Part shown: positions 42,665 to 52,026 of the stretch, one piece after another
How positions within the stretch are numbered: the stretch's first letter is position 1
How the letters are laid out: each line of letters opens with the position of its first letter
Assembly (NCBI GenBank): GCA_949287655.1
Contig: CASEHD010000005.1
Span: 29,128-93,127, forward strand
Direction of reading: 5' to 3'
Length of the DNA stretch: 64,000 nt
Source: an uncultured Christensenella sp.
GTDB lineage: Bacteria > Bacillota > Clostridia > Christensenellales > UBA3700
The notes under the pieces: model-generated
What the model was told of the DNA's origin: nothing
Databases searched by the model: none
The model's input: only the letters and a program-made list of their open reading frames with translations
Made by a program: the position numbers and the translations under genes

Positions 42665-45121
42665 ATGGGCATTAAAAAAAGCATTGAAAAACTCATCAAA
42701 AAAATAAGCGACAGATTTACCGGCAACGGACTTATGCAGGATATGAATTTAGCGGTCGGCGACAGATACGTGACCCCCGGCATCGGCGAACTTATACGCA
42801 GGTCGGGCGCGGACGGTACTGTAATTCTCAAAAACGACGGCGCGCTGCCGCTCGAGAACGCGGTAAAAGTCGCGGTATTCGGCAGATGCCAGATCAATTG
42901 GTTTTACGTAGGTTACGGAAGCGGCGGCAACGTCAACGCGCCGTATAAAATCAACTTTTCGGACGCGATAAAGAACGCGGAAAAAGACGGTTTCGTCACC
43001 GTAGACAAAGATGTATCGGCGTTCTATGAAAAATGGTGTTCCGCAACCGCGAACGAACCCAACGACGGCTGGTGGGGGCATTGGCCGATGTGTTATCCCG
43101 AAGCGGATATCCCGTCCGACCTCGTGACCGCAGCCGCAAAAAACAACGACGTCGCGGTGGTGATAATCGGCCGCGCCGCAGGCGAAGACAGAGAAAACAC
43201 GCTTGAAAAAGGCAGCTATTATCTGACCGACAACGAAACGGCGCTCCTGGACAAAGTGACCTCTTCTTTTAAAAAGACGGTCGCGGTGATAGACGCGGGA
43301 AACGTGATAGACATGGCGTGGACTCTAAAGTACGGAGACAAGCTGAGCGCGGTCGTATATGCTTGGCAGGGCGGAATGGAAAGCGGCAACGCGGTCGTCG
43401 ACGTGCTGACGGGCAAGGTCGACCCGTCCGGCAAACTGACGGATACGATAGCTAAAAAATACGACGACTACCCCTCTTCCGCAAACTTCGGCGGGACGGA
43501 ATACAACGAATATAAAGAAGATATATATGTCGGTTACCGCTATTTCGAAACGTTTGAAAAAAACAAGGTGCTTTATCCGTTCGGTTTCGGGCTCTCTTAT
43601 ACCGATTTCTCGATACAGGTCGACAATTTCAAAAAGACGGATAAAGGAATCGAAGTCGGCGTTACCGTTAAAAACACCGGTAAACGCGCGGGGCGCGAGG
43701 TCGTGCAGCTTTACGCGGGCGCGCCGCAGGGCAAGCTGGGCAAGGCGGCGAAAGTCCTTGCCGCGTTCAAAAAGACAGCGCTTATTCAGCCGGACGAAAG
43801 TCAGAGCCTGACCCTTTGCTGCGACGATTACGCTTACTCCTCTTACGACGACGGCGGCGCGACCGGCAATGCCCACTCTTACGTGCTCGAAAAGGGTGAA
43901 TACGTTTTCTTCGTCGGTAATTGCGTAAGGACCGAGACCGTCGCGGGCAGATATACGCTGGACTCCGACAAAGTTTTATCGACGCACAGCCCCGTATGCA
44001 AAGTGAAAGACCCGTTCGACAGGCTCAAAGCGGCAGAAAAGGACGGCGCGATCACTAAAGTTTACGAGCGCACGCCGGTCGCGGATTACGACCTGAAAAA
44101 ACGCATACTCGACTCCCTTCCCGCTGCAATTCCCGCGAGAAAATACAGCGGCGAAAACTTTAAGGACGTACTTTCGGGGAAACTCTCTCTCAACGATTTC
44201 GTCGCGACCCTGAATACAGAGGAATTGCAGGCGCTGACAAGAGGTTACGGCTGCATGAACGCGCCGCAGGGCGTGGCGGGAAACGCCGGCTCTTACGGCG
44301 GCATAATTAAGTCGCTCGAAGATAAGGGCGTGCGCGCGGTGATCACGACGGACGGACCCGCAGGCATAAGAATAGGACATTTCAACGCACTTCTCCCCTG
44401 CGGCACCGCTCTCGCCTGCACCTGGGATCCCGACCTCGTCGAAAAACTGTACGAAAAAGTCGGCGACGAGATGGCTCATTACAACACCGACGTGCTTCTC
44501 GGCGCAGGTCTCAACATACACCGCAACCCTCTTTGCGGCAGAAACTTCGAATATTATTCGGAAGATCCGCTGATAAGCGGCGTATTCGCGGCGGCGTTCA
44601 CAAAGGGCGTGCAAAGCCGCGGCAAGGCGGCGTGCCCCAAACATTTCGCCTGCAACAACCAGGAAGTCAAGAGGAATTCAAACGACAGCCGCGTATCCGA
44701 ACGCGCGCTGCGCGAGATATACCTGAAAGGCTTTGAGATATGCGTCAAGACGAGCGACCCGATAAACATAATGACCTCGTACAATAAGATAAACGGCGTG
44801 TGGAGCCATTACAATTTCGACACGGTAAAAGTCGTCCTCCGCGACGAGTGGGGTTTCGACGGCACCGTGATAACCGACTGGTGGATGAGAAAAAGCGCAA
44901 GCCCGGAATTCCCGAAGATAAACGACAACGCGTACAGGATCCGCTCTCGCGTGGACGTACTGATGCCCGGCACGATAACCTATTCGACAAAAGGCTATAA
45001 AAAGTACAAAAAACTCATTGATTCCGTCGGCAAAGAAGGCTGTATTACCCTTGGCGAGATGCAGGAAGCGGCGAAAAACACGTTGAGAACGCTTATAAGA
45101 CTGGATAAGGACAAGGCGTAG
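42665..45121 (+). CDS. GH3 glycosidase with reversed domain order, intracellular
   Basis: 818 residues, no signal peptide. The order is swapped relative to usual GH3: the alpha/beta sandwich domain comes first (about 30-310; GTVILKNDGALPLE, VVIIGRAAGEDRE, AWQGGMESGNAVVDVLTGK), then a fibronectin-like domain (about 315-430; FGFGLSYTDF), and the TIM barrel last (about 530-818; VRAVITTDGPAGIR, ACPKHFACNNQE). The predicted nucleophile is the Asp of GTVITDWW. This layout is known from Ruminococcus albus and Butyrivibrio beta-glucosidases, so it is rare but not new. ATG at 42665 follows GAGGCGG. Confidence 0.9.
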   Translation: MGIKKSIEKLIKKISDRFTGNGLMQDMNLAVGDRYVTPGIGELIRRSGADGTVILKNDGALPLENAVKVAVFGRCQINWFYVGYGSGGNVNAPYKINFSDAIKNAEKDGFVTVDKDVSAFYEKWCSATANEPNDGWWGHWPMCYPEADIPSDLVTAAAKNNDVAVVIIGRAAGEDRENTLEKGSYYLTDNETALLDKVTSSFKKTVAVIDAGNVIDMAWTLKYGDKLSAVVYAWQGGMESGNAVVDVLTGKVDPSGKLTDTIAKKYDDYPSSANFGGTEYNEYKEDIYVGYRYFETFEKNKVLYPFGFGLSYTDFSIQVDNFKKTDKGIEVGVTVKNTGKRAGREVVQLYAGAPQGKLGKAAKVLAAFKKTALIQPDESQSLTLCCDDYAYSSYDDGGATGNAHSYVLEKGEYVFFVGNCVRTETVAGRYTLDSDKVLSTHSPVCKVKDPFDRLKAAEKDGAITKVYERTPVADYDLKKRILDSLPAAIPARKYSGENFKDVLSGKLSLNDFVATLNTEELQALTRGYGCMNAPQGVAGNAGSYGGIIKSLEDKGVRAVITTDGPAGIRIGHFNALLPCGTALACTWDPDLVEKLYEKVGDEMAHYNTDVLLGAGLNIHRNPLCGRNFEYYSEDPLISGVFAAAFTKGVQSRGKAACPKHFACNNQEVKRNSNDSRVSERALREIYLKGFEICVKTSDPINIMTSYNKINGVWSHYNFDTVKVVLRDEWGFDGTVITDWWMRKSASPEFPKINDNAYRIRSRVDVLMPGTITYSTKGYKKYKKLIDSVGKEGCITLGEMQEAAKNTLRTLIRLDKDKA

Positions 45122-45273
45122 GACAGATTTTTTTCGCACCATAACTCCGCCCGGCGCAAACCGGCAACGATATTACCCGTGACGGCGGATATTTCCGCGG
45201 TATCCCGAAAATCCGCCCGCCGTTTGCGTATATATTGTGTAAACGGTTTAACGACCCTACAAAGGAGGAGAAT

Positions 45274-46572
45274 ATGAAAACGAAAATCAAGATCTTTGCC
45301 GCTCTTCTGTCTCTGATATTTACGATCACCGCGTTTGCGGCATGTTCAAAAGGAAAAAGCACGACGCTGGGCGAACCCGCCGCGCTGAGCTCCCCCGATT
45401 ACGTCGAGCTTGCCGGCGAAGGATACGAGACTTTACAAGCGTCGGCAAAGACTTTTTCTTTTAATCTTTCCTCAAATGTCGCGGACGGAAAAGACGGGAA
45501 TTTCGCCGTATCTCCGATAAGCGTTTACGCCGCTCTCGCTTTGGCGGCGGAATGTGCGGCAGGCGAGACGAGAGAACAGATCCTGAGCGCGATGAACACA
45601 TCTTACGAGACTCTCTTTGAAAACTACGGGGTGCTTATCCGCTCCCTTCAACGCGAGTTCAAAACGGGAAGGCTCACGCTGTACAACTCGGTATGGCTGG
45701 GCGAAAACGTCCCGTTCAGACCAAACGCGATAAATACCCTTTCGGATAAATATTTCTGCTATTCCTACTCCGCCGATTTCGCCGGCGACAACGCGAACGC
45801 GAACAAGGCGATCCGCTATTACGTAAAGAAACAGACGAACAAACTTATAGATTGCGATTTCGATCTCGGTCCGGAGACCCTTTTCGCGCTGGTATCCACC
45901 CTCTATCTCAAAGACAACTGGCTGAGAGACGGCGACGATATCTCTCTTACGCAGAACGACTATACGTTCAAAGGCGCGAACGGCGAAAAGACGGAAAAGT
46001 TCCTGCAAGCGGACTACATTCCGGGCAAAGCATACGAAGGCGACGGCTTCACCTCGTTCTATACGAGGACTTATGCGGGGTACAAGATAAAATTCCTTCT
46101 TCCCGACGAAGGCGTAGACGTAAAAGACGTATTCACCGCGGAAAGCCTCGCCGCGGTAAACGAAGAAAACGATTACAACGCGACAGACGACGATGCGCGC
46201 AAAAAATACTATACCCGCTGTCTGTTCCCCGAATTCAATGCGGAATTCAACGGCGATTTAAAAAGCGTGCTTTCCGCAATGGGGATATCGGACCTGTTCA
46301 CGACCGCCTGCGATATGAGCGGGCTTATCGACCCGTCTTTCACCACTCCCGTCTACTGCCCCGAGGTAAAGCACGTGGCTAAGCTCAGCGTCGACAAAAA
46401 AGGAATAGAAGGCGCTGCCGTCACCGTGATAGCCGGCGACGGCGCCGCTGATCCCGGTTCAGAGAAATACGAAAAAGTTTACCTCGATTTTGTAGTTGAC
46501 AAGGCGTTCGGATTTATCGTGACGGACAGCCGTGACGTTCCTCTGTTCACCGGCATAATAAACGAGATCTGA
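45274..46572 (+). CDS. Serpin-family lipoprotein
   Basis: Serine protease inhibitor fold, 432 residues, lipid-anchored (lipobox AFAAC, Cys24). The serpin core starts near residue 60 (NFAVSPISVYAALALAAECA). The C-terminal signature VDKAFGFIVTDSRDVPLFTG is clear. The reactive-loop hinge reads KKGIEGAAVTVIAGDG; small residues at the hinge suggest an inhibitory serpin able to insert its loop. Gut bacteria use surface serpins against host elastase; the target here is not predictable. AAAGGAGGAG precedes the ATG. It lies 150 bases after the GH3 gene on the same strand. Confidence 0.9.
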   Translation: MKTKIKIFAALLSLIFTITAFAACSKGKSTTLGEPAALSSPDYVELAGEGYETLQASAKTFSFNLSSNVADGKDGNFAVSPISVYAALALAAECAAGETREQILSAMNTSYETLFENYGVLIRSLQREFKTGRLTLYNSVWLGENVPFRPNAINTLSDKYFCYSYSADFAGDNANANKAIRYYVKKQTNKLIDCDFDLGPETLFALVSTLYLKDNWLRDGDDISLTQNDYTFKGANGEKTEKFLQADYIPGKAYEGDGFTSFYTRTYAGYKIKFLLPDEGVDVKDVFTAESLAAVNEENDYNATDDDARKKYYTRCLFPEFNAEFNGDLKSVLSAMGISDLFTTACDMSGLIDPSFTTPVYCPEVKHVAKLSVDKKGIEGAAVTVIAGDGAADPGSEKYEKVYLDFVVDKAFGFIVTDSRDVPLFTGIINEI

Positions 46573-46604
46573 CGCGTCAAAAACCTATATTTGACAATAA
46601 AACG

Positions 46605-46650
46605 AATAAAGGACGGCTTTGCGGTTTTAATCGAAACGCCGTCCTTTAAT
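46605..46650 (+). terminator. Terminator after the serpin gene
   Basis: AAAGGACGGC (46608-46617) pairs with GCCGTCCTTT (46638-46647) around a 20-base loop with further pairing. Confidence 0.75.
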
Positions 46651-46989
46651 CATAATAACCGCGCCGCCCCGCCTACCGGGTAAAGACGGAAAATTCGCGA
46701 AAAACACCGTCCGGGGCGAACGCGGTCAAACATTTTAATGCCTGCTTAAAAAAGCGGTTTATAACCTTACTTCCACCGCCGAAAGTTTTCTGAAAAAAGT
46801 CTCAGCCTGTTAATTCTCTTAAAATCTGCGGCAACGATAAACTTTACCGAAAAACGTATTAAGTCAGAACTTTAACTTCAACTTTGAACCGTATCGACTG
46901 TTAACTCATGTCATTATCGGATCTTTTTGGTGTTGTGCCAAGTCTTTTTTCAAGGAACGTCCGCGCACGCGGAGCGTGCGCCGTTTGTC
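46651..46989. other. Intergenic stretch without gene
   Basis: No credible frame or RNA gene. The only structure is a perfect hairpin GCGCACGC (46963-46970)/GCGTGCGC (46974-46981) nine bases after the stop of the gene at 46990; it lacks a T-run on the minus strand but could protect that message's 3' end. Confidence 0.4.
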
Positions 46990-47718
46990 TTAAATATCGA
47001 CCTCTATGTAATTGGTAAGATTAGCCCTGTCGATCGCGATCTGAAGATCTGATATCCTGAGCCTGAGGTCTTTAAGCTGTGATTTGACTTCGTCGACGTC
47101 GTAAACGCATTCGCAGTATTCGACGACGCCGTTATAGGTCACGGCACGTCTCTTCTGCTTTCTCGAAGCAAGGCTTTCGAGCTGCGTTTTTTCGTTCTGC
47201 AACTGCGCGAGCAGGATCAGCGCTTCGCCCAGAGTAACGTCAAAACCGTCGACCTTTACCACACAGTTCGCTGCCGCGAGAGCGCAGCGGACGGCGCGTA
47301 TCTTCGCGTCCAGTTCTCTGATCCCTTCGCGCGTCTTTGCATAGTCGTAATCCGACATAGTTTTAATCTCGTCCTCCTTGTAAGACACCTGACAGTTGTT
47401 GTCCTCAAAATCGATAAGCGCTTTTTTCTGCGCTTCGAGTTCTTTGATCTGTTTCATTGCCTGCATATGACATATTTTCATTTTTTTATCCTCCGTGAAA
47501 TTTTCTTCGTTATCTTCTTCCGCCCATAAATAGTCGTCCTCTTCCGGAAAGTCGAAATATCCCGTATCGTCAAGATATTCCTTATATTCTTTCCTCGTGA
47601 ACGGGGTCAGATGCTTTATTACCGCCTCAGGAAGCGCTGCGTAACTTTCAAAAGAAAGCTGATCTCTTACTTCTTTCGGCAACCCGAGATACATTCTTTT
47701 TAACTTTTCATCTTTCAC
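46990..47718 (-). CDS. Hypothetical coiled-coil protein (DIP1984-like)
   Basis: 242 residues. The N-terminal 90 residues are acidic; the remainder is helical with heptad-like segments (MKQIKELEAQKKALIDFE and LKDLRLRISDLQIAIDRANL). The late segments FDVTLGEALILLAQLQ and IDRANLTN resemble the DIP1984/DUF6847 group, of unknown function; this likeness is from memory. A GTG start at 47718 is chosen: AAAGGAGG lies seven bases upstream, while the frame opens earlier without a site. Strong promoter at 47749-47777. Divergent from the regulator at 47940. Confidence 0.6.
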   Translation of the reverse strand: MKDEKLKRMYLGLPKEVRDQLSFESYAALPEAVIKHLTPFTRKEYKEYLDDTGYFDFPEEDDYLWAEEDNEENFTEDKKMKICHMQAMKQIKELEAQKKALIDFEDNNCQVSYKEDEIKTMSDYDYAKTREGIRELDAKIRAVRCALAAANCVVKVDGFDVTLGEALILLAQLQNEKTQLESLASRKQKRRAVTYNGVVEYCECVYDVDEVKSQLKDLRLRISDLQIAIDRANLTNYIEVDI

Positions 47719-47748
47719 TTGTTCTCCTCCTTTCCCTTTCGCAAAATC

Positions 47749-47777
47749 ATTATCTCTCTCTTTCAGATATTTGTCAA
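47749..47777 (-). promoter_or_regulatory. Promoter of the coiled-coil gene
   Basis: On the minus strand TTGACA (47777-47772), 17 bases, GATAAT (47754-47749). A second TTGACA overlaps just upstream (in TTGACAATTGACA), a possible operator. Confidence 0.8.
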
Positions 47778-47879
47778 TTGTCAATAGTTATAAATTTTTT
47801 GACCACCTTTTTAAGACATTATTTTATATAAATGAGTTAAAAACACCGTTAAGTTTTATATTTTAACAAATAAATATTA

Positions 47880-47908
47880 TTGAATAAGACCACTTTTTAT
47901 GGTATACT
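47880..47908 (+). promoter_or_regulatory. Promoter of the WYL-like regulator
   Basis: TTGAAT (47880-47885), 17 bases, TATACT (47903-47908), TGG before the -10. It is back to back with the promoter at 47749-47777, about 100 bases away, a layout suited to autoregulation. Confidence 0.7.
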
Positions 47909-47939
47909 ATTATTGGATTTGAAAAGGAGAAAGACCGGA

Positions 47940-48974
47940 ATGACAGAAAAGATCAAGATAAACGTGACAAAAGAGACGGCGGACATATTGATAAAGGACG
48001 CGGAGTCTTTCGAATTTTATAAAAAAGACGGGCTCACTCTCAACAAAAACGCGCTTTATACACGCGTCATAGTGAATTATCACGACTCTTACCGCGCGAA
48101 AGAAGCCGAACTTTTCGAATATCTCAAAAAGAAACTGACAAAGCGTTCTTCCCCCGTCAAAGACGCAGAGACGCTGTGTTACGAGATAGCGGCGCATATC
48201 AACAAGCTGAGCGCCGCGCGCAGCCGCGAAAAATTCGACTGCGCCCTTTCAATCAAGCCGACAAAGGAATCCGAGCCGGTCATCGCGTACACAGAAGAAT
48301 ATCTGCTGAAAGGCGCGACCCTTTCCGAATATTTCCGCAATATGTTTTCTTCGTACGCTTCCCTTCCTCAGGACGAGCGCGAAAAAATAGTCTTTATGCC
48401 GCAATACAGCGCGATAATGCAGGCTATCGGACAGAAGAAAAAGATATTCGTGACCACCTCAGCGTCAAACGGCGGCAAAAAACACGAACTTTCGCCGTTC
48501 GCGCTTACTGACTCAAAGGAAGAACTGCACGTATATCTGCTGTCGTGCAACGACGGAAACTGCGTGCCGATGCGTCTATCGAGAATAGAAAGCGTGACCG
48601 TCCTTCATGAAAATGCGGCGTTCACGGAAGAACAAAAGGCGACGTTCGCGAAAATGCTCGCCTACGGTCCGCAATTCCGCTACGGCAAAAACGAAAGCGA
48701 GGTAAGAATACGGTTATCCCGCAAAGGGGTTGAGCTGTTCAAAAGAATGTACGTACACCGTCCCGTACCCGTGAAGATCGTGAACAACGACTATTGTTTC
48801 GAATGTTCTCACAATCAGATAATTCAATATTTCGTGCGTTTCGGCAAAGAGGCGTACGTGGTCTACCCTCAAAGCGTGCGCGATTCAATGCGTGCGTTTT
48901 ACGCCGACGCGATAGCGCGCTACGACGCGGGCGCGAGGCATTTTTCAAAAATACTGCCGCCGCAAGGTAATTAA
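47940..48974 (+). CDS. Putative WYL-domain transcriptional regulator
   Basis: 344 residues. The N-terminal 60 residues (KIKINVTKETADILIKDAES) look like a ribbon-helix-helix DNA-binding unit. The middle (about 155-235) resembles a WYL domain (IMQAIGQKKKIFVTT, then ELSPFALTDSKEELHVYLLS, and RLSRIESV), and the C-terminus (FGKEAYVVYPQSVRDSMRAF) the usual WYL extension. WYL proteins sense ligands or nucleic acids and often regulate defence or stress genes. ATG at 47940 follows AAAAGGAG. The divergent coiled-coil gene is the likeliest target. Confidence 0.6.
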   Translation: MTEKIKINVTKETADILIKDAESFEFYKKDGLTLNKNALYTRVIVNYHDSYRAKEAELFEYLKKKLTKRSSPVKDAETLCYEIAAHINKLSAARSREKFDCALSIKPTKESEPVIAYTEEYLLKGATLSEYFRNMFSSYASLPQDEREKIVFMPQYSAIMQAIGQKKKIFVTTSASNGGKKHELSPFALTDSKEELHVYLLSCNDGNCVPMRLSRIESVTVLHENAAFTEEQKATFAKMLAYGPQFRYGKNESEVRIRLSRKGVELFKRMYVHRPVPVKIVNNDYCFECSHNQIIQYFVRFGKEAYVVYPQSVRDSMRAFYADAIARYDAGARHFSKILPPQGN

Positions 48975-49162
48975 AGCGACAAAGTACGCCCCGGCAAACG
49001 ATGAGCGCCGCCAAAAGCATCCGACTTTTGAGGTGCGCTTCAAAACGCGTGCGTTATTTTATGTTTAAAATCAAACCGTGCGGGACTTTGCGCGGCGTGC
49101 GAGCCGTGCGAAGACTCGCGCCGCGATCGCGCGCGAACGCGCCTTGGCGGTATACAACAATC

Positions 49163-49492
49163 TCAGTATGCCGTTATCTGACGGTAAATTATCTTTACGT
49201 CCGATGGGGTCACCGTCGCCGTGCCGTCCTCAGCGACTTTTATTTCCGAGGTCAGCATTTTTACGATCGCCGCCGCTTCTTCCTTCTCTTTGGAGAGAAA
49301 GTTATCGCTGGATATTTCAGCAAACACTTTGTCGAAAGACATCGTGTTTATATACGCGATGCGTATCTCGAAACCCAGCGCTTTCGCGTTCTCTCTGAAC
49401 TCGGCAATATAGTTCGCGTAATAGCGGTTGATATTCATCCAGTCTTCGCGGGTCGCGTTGCCGTATATCTTTATCAAAAGTATATTTTCCAT
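49163..49492 (-). CDS. Small hypothetical protein
   Basis: 109 residues, soluble, no signal. Alternating strands and helices (MENILLIKIYGNATREDWMN ... EIRIAYINTM ... VKIIYRQITAY) suggest a small alpha/beta fold. Not recognised. GGAGGG lies seven bases before the ATG, which supports it being real. The 188 bases between it and the WYL-like gene hold nothing visible. Confidence 0.5.
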   Translation of the reverse strand: MENILLIKIYGNATREDWMNINRYYANYIAEFRENAKALGFEIRIAYINTMSFDKVFAEISSDNFLSKEKEEAAAIVKMLTSEIKVAEDGTATVTPSDVKIIYRQITAY

Positions 49493-49626
49493 ATATTTCC
49501 CTCCGTTTCCTTTTCTTTATTGTATCATACAGTCCGGACGATTACAATATGCTTTTTTTACAACCTGTCACGACCGTTGCGGAAAACGCGCGGCGCGCTT
49601 ACTCTCTCCTTTCGGAAAGACCGCTA

Positions 49627-49655
49627 TTTACAAACCTGCAGTCCTATGATATAAT
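49627..49655 (+). promoter_or_regulatory. Promoter of the 632-residue lipoprotein gene
   Basis: TTTACA (49627-49632), 17 bases, TATAAT (49650-49655), TGA before the -10. The leader of about 90 bases ends with hairpin TCCGCA/TGCGGA (49725-49739) directly before AAAGGAGG, which could modulate initiation. Confidence 0.75.
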
Positions 49656-49752
49656 GTATATAAATATAAATATTTAACGGGTAATATCGTTACAACTTTC
49701 GCCAAGACCTTTCCCGTTCGTAAATCCGCATTATGCGGAAAAGGAGGTTATC

Positions 49753-51651
49753 ATGAAAAAAACTTTGACGATTTTGTTGATCCTTACCCTTGCCGTATGC
49801 CTTGCAGTAGGGATCACAGCCTGCGATAATAAAAAATCGGAAACCGTACGCTTGCTTATGATAACAAGCAGCGACGGTCAGGACTATGACTTCTTTTACC
49901 TGGGCGATTTCTATTATAAAAAATCTATCGACCAAAGCGGAGCCTATCCGGATTTCAGCACTCTGAGCTTCAAAGTGCAGTATGAGGACGGCTCTACGGC
50001 ACCGCTTGCAGCAGATTCTCCCGAACTCAAGATCGCAGAGATCACAAAAGACGACGTATCCGTGACCGAAACCCCGGTGCTTTACGACGTCGGCAACTGG
50101 GAATACGTTTACGAGTACAGAGGCGCAAAGGCAACCGTATATTTCAATATACTGCCCGCTTCCGACGCCGATTATCAGATCACGGGGCTCCCCTCGTCCT
50201 GGATATACAGCGCGATACCCGATCTGACAGAGACGATAGCGGTCAGCGGATATTCAGACCCGCTAGTATATTACGGCGACGACAGGAACGCTGAGCTGTA
50301 TTATATCGAAGTTTCAAAATATGAAGAAGAATTTGCGGACGCTGCGACCGACAGCTATACGATGTACGACCTTATGTCAGCTTCGCACATGTATTATCCC
50401 TACGAACAGGACGGAAGTCAATATAAAACATATATCGATGCGAGAGAATACTATTTCTTCTTAAAACTGACCGCTTCGGGTAATTACGACACTCAGCTGA
50501 CGAACCTGCAAAAGGTCACCGTTGAAAAAGAGACCCTTGAGATCGGTTCTCTGCCCACGCTGAACGCGTCTTACGAGTTCAACTCATATGACGGTCCCGG
50601 CAATGCGAAGATCTCCGCCATACGCAGACCGGATTATTCATGCACCGTAACAAATAAGGGCGGAGAAACGGTGGAACTCTCCACGTGGGATTGGATCGAT
50701 CCCGATGACGAGATAAGCGTCGGTACTCCCGACAAAAAATATAAGATCGCCCTCACGCCATACTCCGACAACTACAATACGGACAATCTTTATATAGAAT
50801 GCACGGTGACCGCAGCGCCGGGCTATGTGCGAAGCAACTACGGCACCTCGTTTGTTTTCGGAGACGAGGAGCAGCTCGTCATTGACAGAGACGTGCAGCT
50901 CAACGAATGTACTCAAAACGGTCTCGAATTCTTCAACTCGCTTGGCTTGGACAACGACGACGACTTTCTCGAATATTATTTTAAAATGGTCAACATCACC
51001 GACAAAAACGGCAAAAAACTGCCAGTATATAAAGAAGATTCGGACACTCCTCTCTATGCGGGAGACGACGGAGCGATCGGCAAGGTCGTAAGAACAGGCA
51101 TTATCACGGTCAGCGGCGGCACCGTATACGATTACCGTATAATTCTCAACGAATACGCTTTCGGAGATTATACTTTCACCGTATCTCTCGTCGACAACGT
51201 CAATTTCTACTGGGGCTACCACGATAAAAACTACGGCATAAAGCCGATAATCCTCAATTACTCGGTCGTCGAAAACGATCCCAACGGCTATATGAACGTA
51301 ATTACAAACCAAGTCTCGGACGGCACGATCAGCATAGAACTGGAACTTGACGAAGCGGCTTACGATCCCGATCTTCTCAACACTTTTACGATAACCAGAG
51401 AAGATAGTCATACTATCGACGACAACCACGTCGTCTACTCCGACGAAAACGTCACGATAGACGCCGAAAAAGTTCAGGTGAGCAAAAGCGAAACGGTCGG
51501 CGGTCGTGTAAAACTCATGGTGACGCTGCCGGTAACTCTGCCCGACGACGGTGAATATCATTACCTGTGTCTCAGTATAACGATGCAGACTGCCGACACT
51601 TATGCCGACGTCAACGTATCCGCCTACGCTTATCTGCAGCTGCTGAACTGA
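49753..51651 (+). CDS. Large lipoprotein of unknown function
   Basis: 632 residues. Lipobox ITAC (Cys24). The mature protein is acidic, Tyr/Asp-rich and almost wholly beta, suggesting several immunoglobulin-like or Big-type modules: an early one with YEDGSTAPLAADSPELKIAE (about 75-140), later repeats of a bracketed GxYxxxLTA pattern. No catalytic motif recognised; a surface adhesin or glycan-binding role is possible but unsupported. Monocistronic between its own promoter and terminator. Confidence 0.65.
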   Translation: MKKTLTILLILTLAVCLAVGITACDNKKSETVRLLMITSSDGQDYDFFYLGDFYYKKSIDQSGAYPDFSTLSFKVQYEDGSTAPLAADSPELKIAEITKDDVSVTETPVLYDVGNWEYVYEYRGAKATVYFNILPASDADYQITGLPSSWIYSAIPDLTETIAVSGYSDPLVYYGDDRNAELYYIEVSKYEEEFADAATDSYTMYDLMSASHMYYPYEQDGSQYKTYIDAREYYFFLKLTASGNYDTQLTNLQKVTVEKETLEIGSLPTLNASYEFNSYDGPGNAKISAIRRPDYSCTVTNKGGETVELSTWDWIDPDDEISVGTPDKKYKIALTPYSDNYNTDNLYIECTVTAAPGYVRSNYGTSFVFGDEEQLVIDRDVQLNECTQNGLEFFNSLGLDNDDDFLEYYFKMVNITDKNGKKLPVYKEDSDTPLYAGDDGAIGKVVRTGIITVSGGTVYDYRIILNEYAFGDYTFTVSLVDNVNFYWGYHDKNYGIKPIILNYSVVENDPNGYMNVITNQVSDGTISIELELDEAAYDPDLLNTFTITREDSHTIDDNHVVYSDENVTIDAEKVQVSKSETVGGRVKLMVTLPVTLPDDGEYHYLCLSITMQTADTYADVNVSAYAYLQLLN

Positions 51652-51671
51652 CGCAACCTGACAAAATGAAT

Positions 51672-51703
51672 AAAAAAACGGGGATACGATTCCCCGTTTT
51701 TTA
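51672..51703 (+). terminator. Terminator after the 632-residue lipoprotein
   Basis: AAAAACGGGGA pairs with TCCCCGTTTTT (51691-51701) around a six-base loop, with an A-run and a T-run on either side. Confidence 0.9.
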
Positions 51704-51886
51704 TTTCACGTATCTCGTCGCGCCGTATATACGCGCCGCCTCATCGCACAGCGGTTAATGCGTCTTCAAAGCGGACAAATATTTTTTGCTATTGCGGATA
51801 GATTGCTAAACGTGCCTGTTCTGTCATTTCCGTCTTTTTAAGGCTGATAATTGCGCTATAATTAAAAATTATATATGCGCTTTTGT

Positions 51887-51915
51887 TTGACTACGGAACT
51901 CTGATATGCTATGCT
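51887..51915 (+). promoter_or_regulatory. Promoter of the acyltransferase-like gene
   Basis: TTGACT (51887-51892), 17 bases, TATGCT (51910-51915) with TGC before it. The leader is about 105 bases. Nothing else is seen in 51704-52026; the frame open upstream of 52027 crosses this promoter and is not used. Confidence 0.6.
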
Positions 51916-52026
51916 ATCTTAAATACGGAAGTTGCGTCATCCGCCGCTTCCTGCCGCGAAGATCTGATAAATATTCGGGATTTCTTGTTTTTACTTTCAG
52001 ATTTACCGTATGAAAAGGAGAATATA

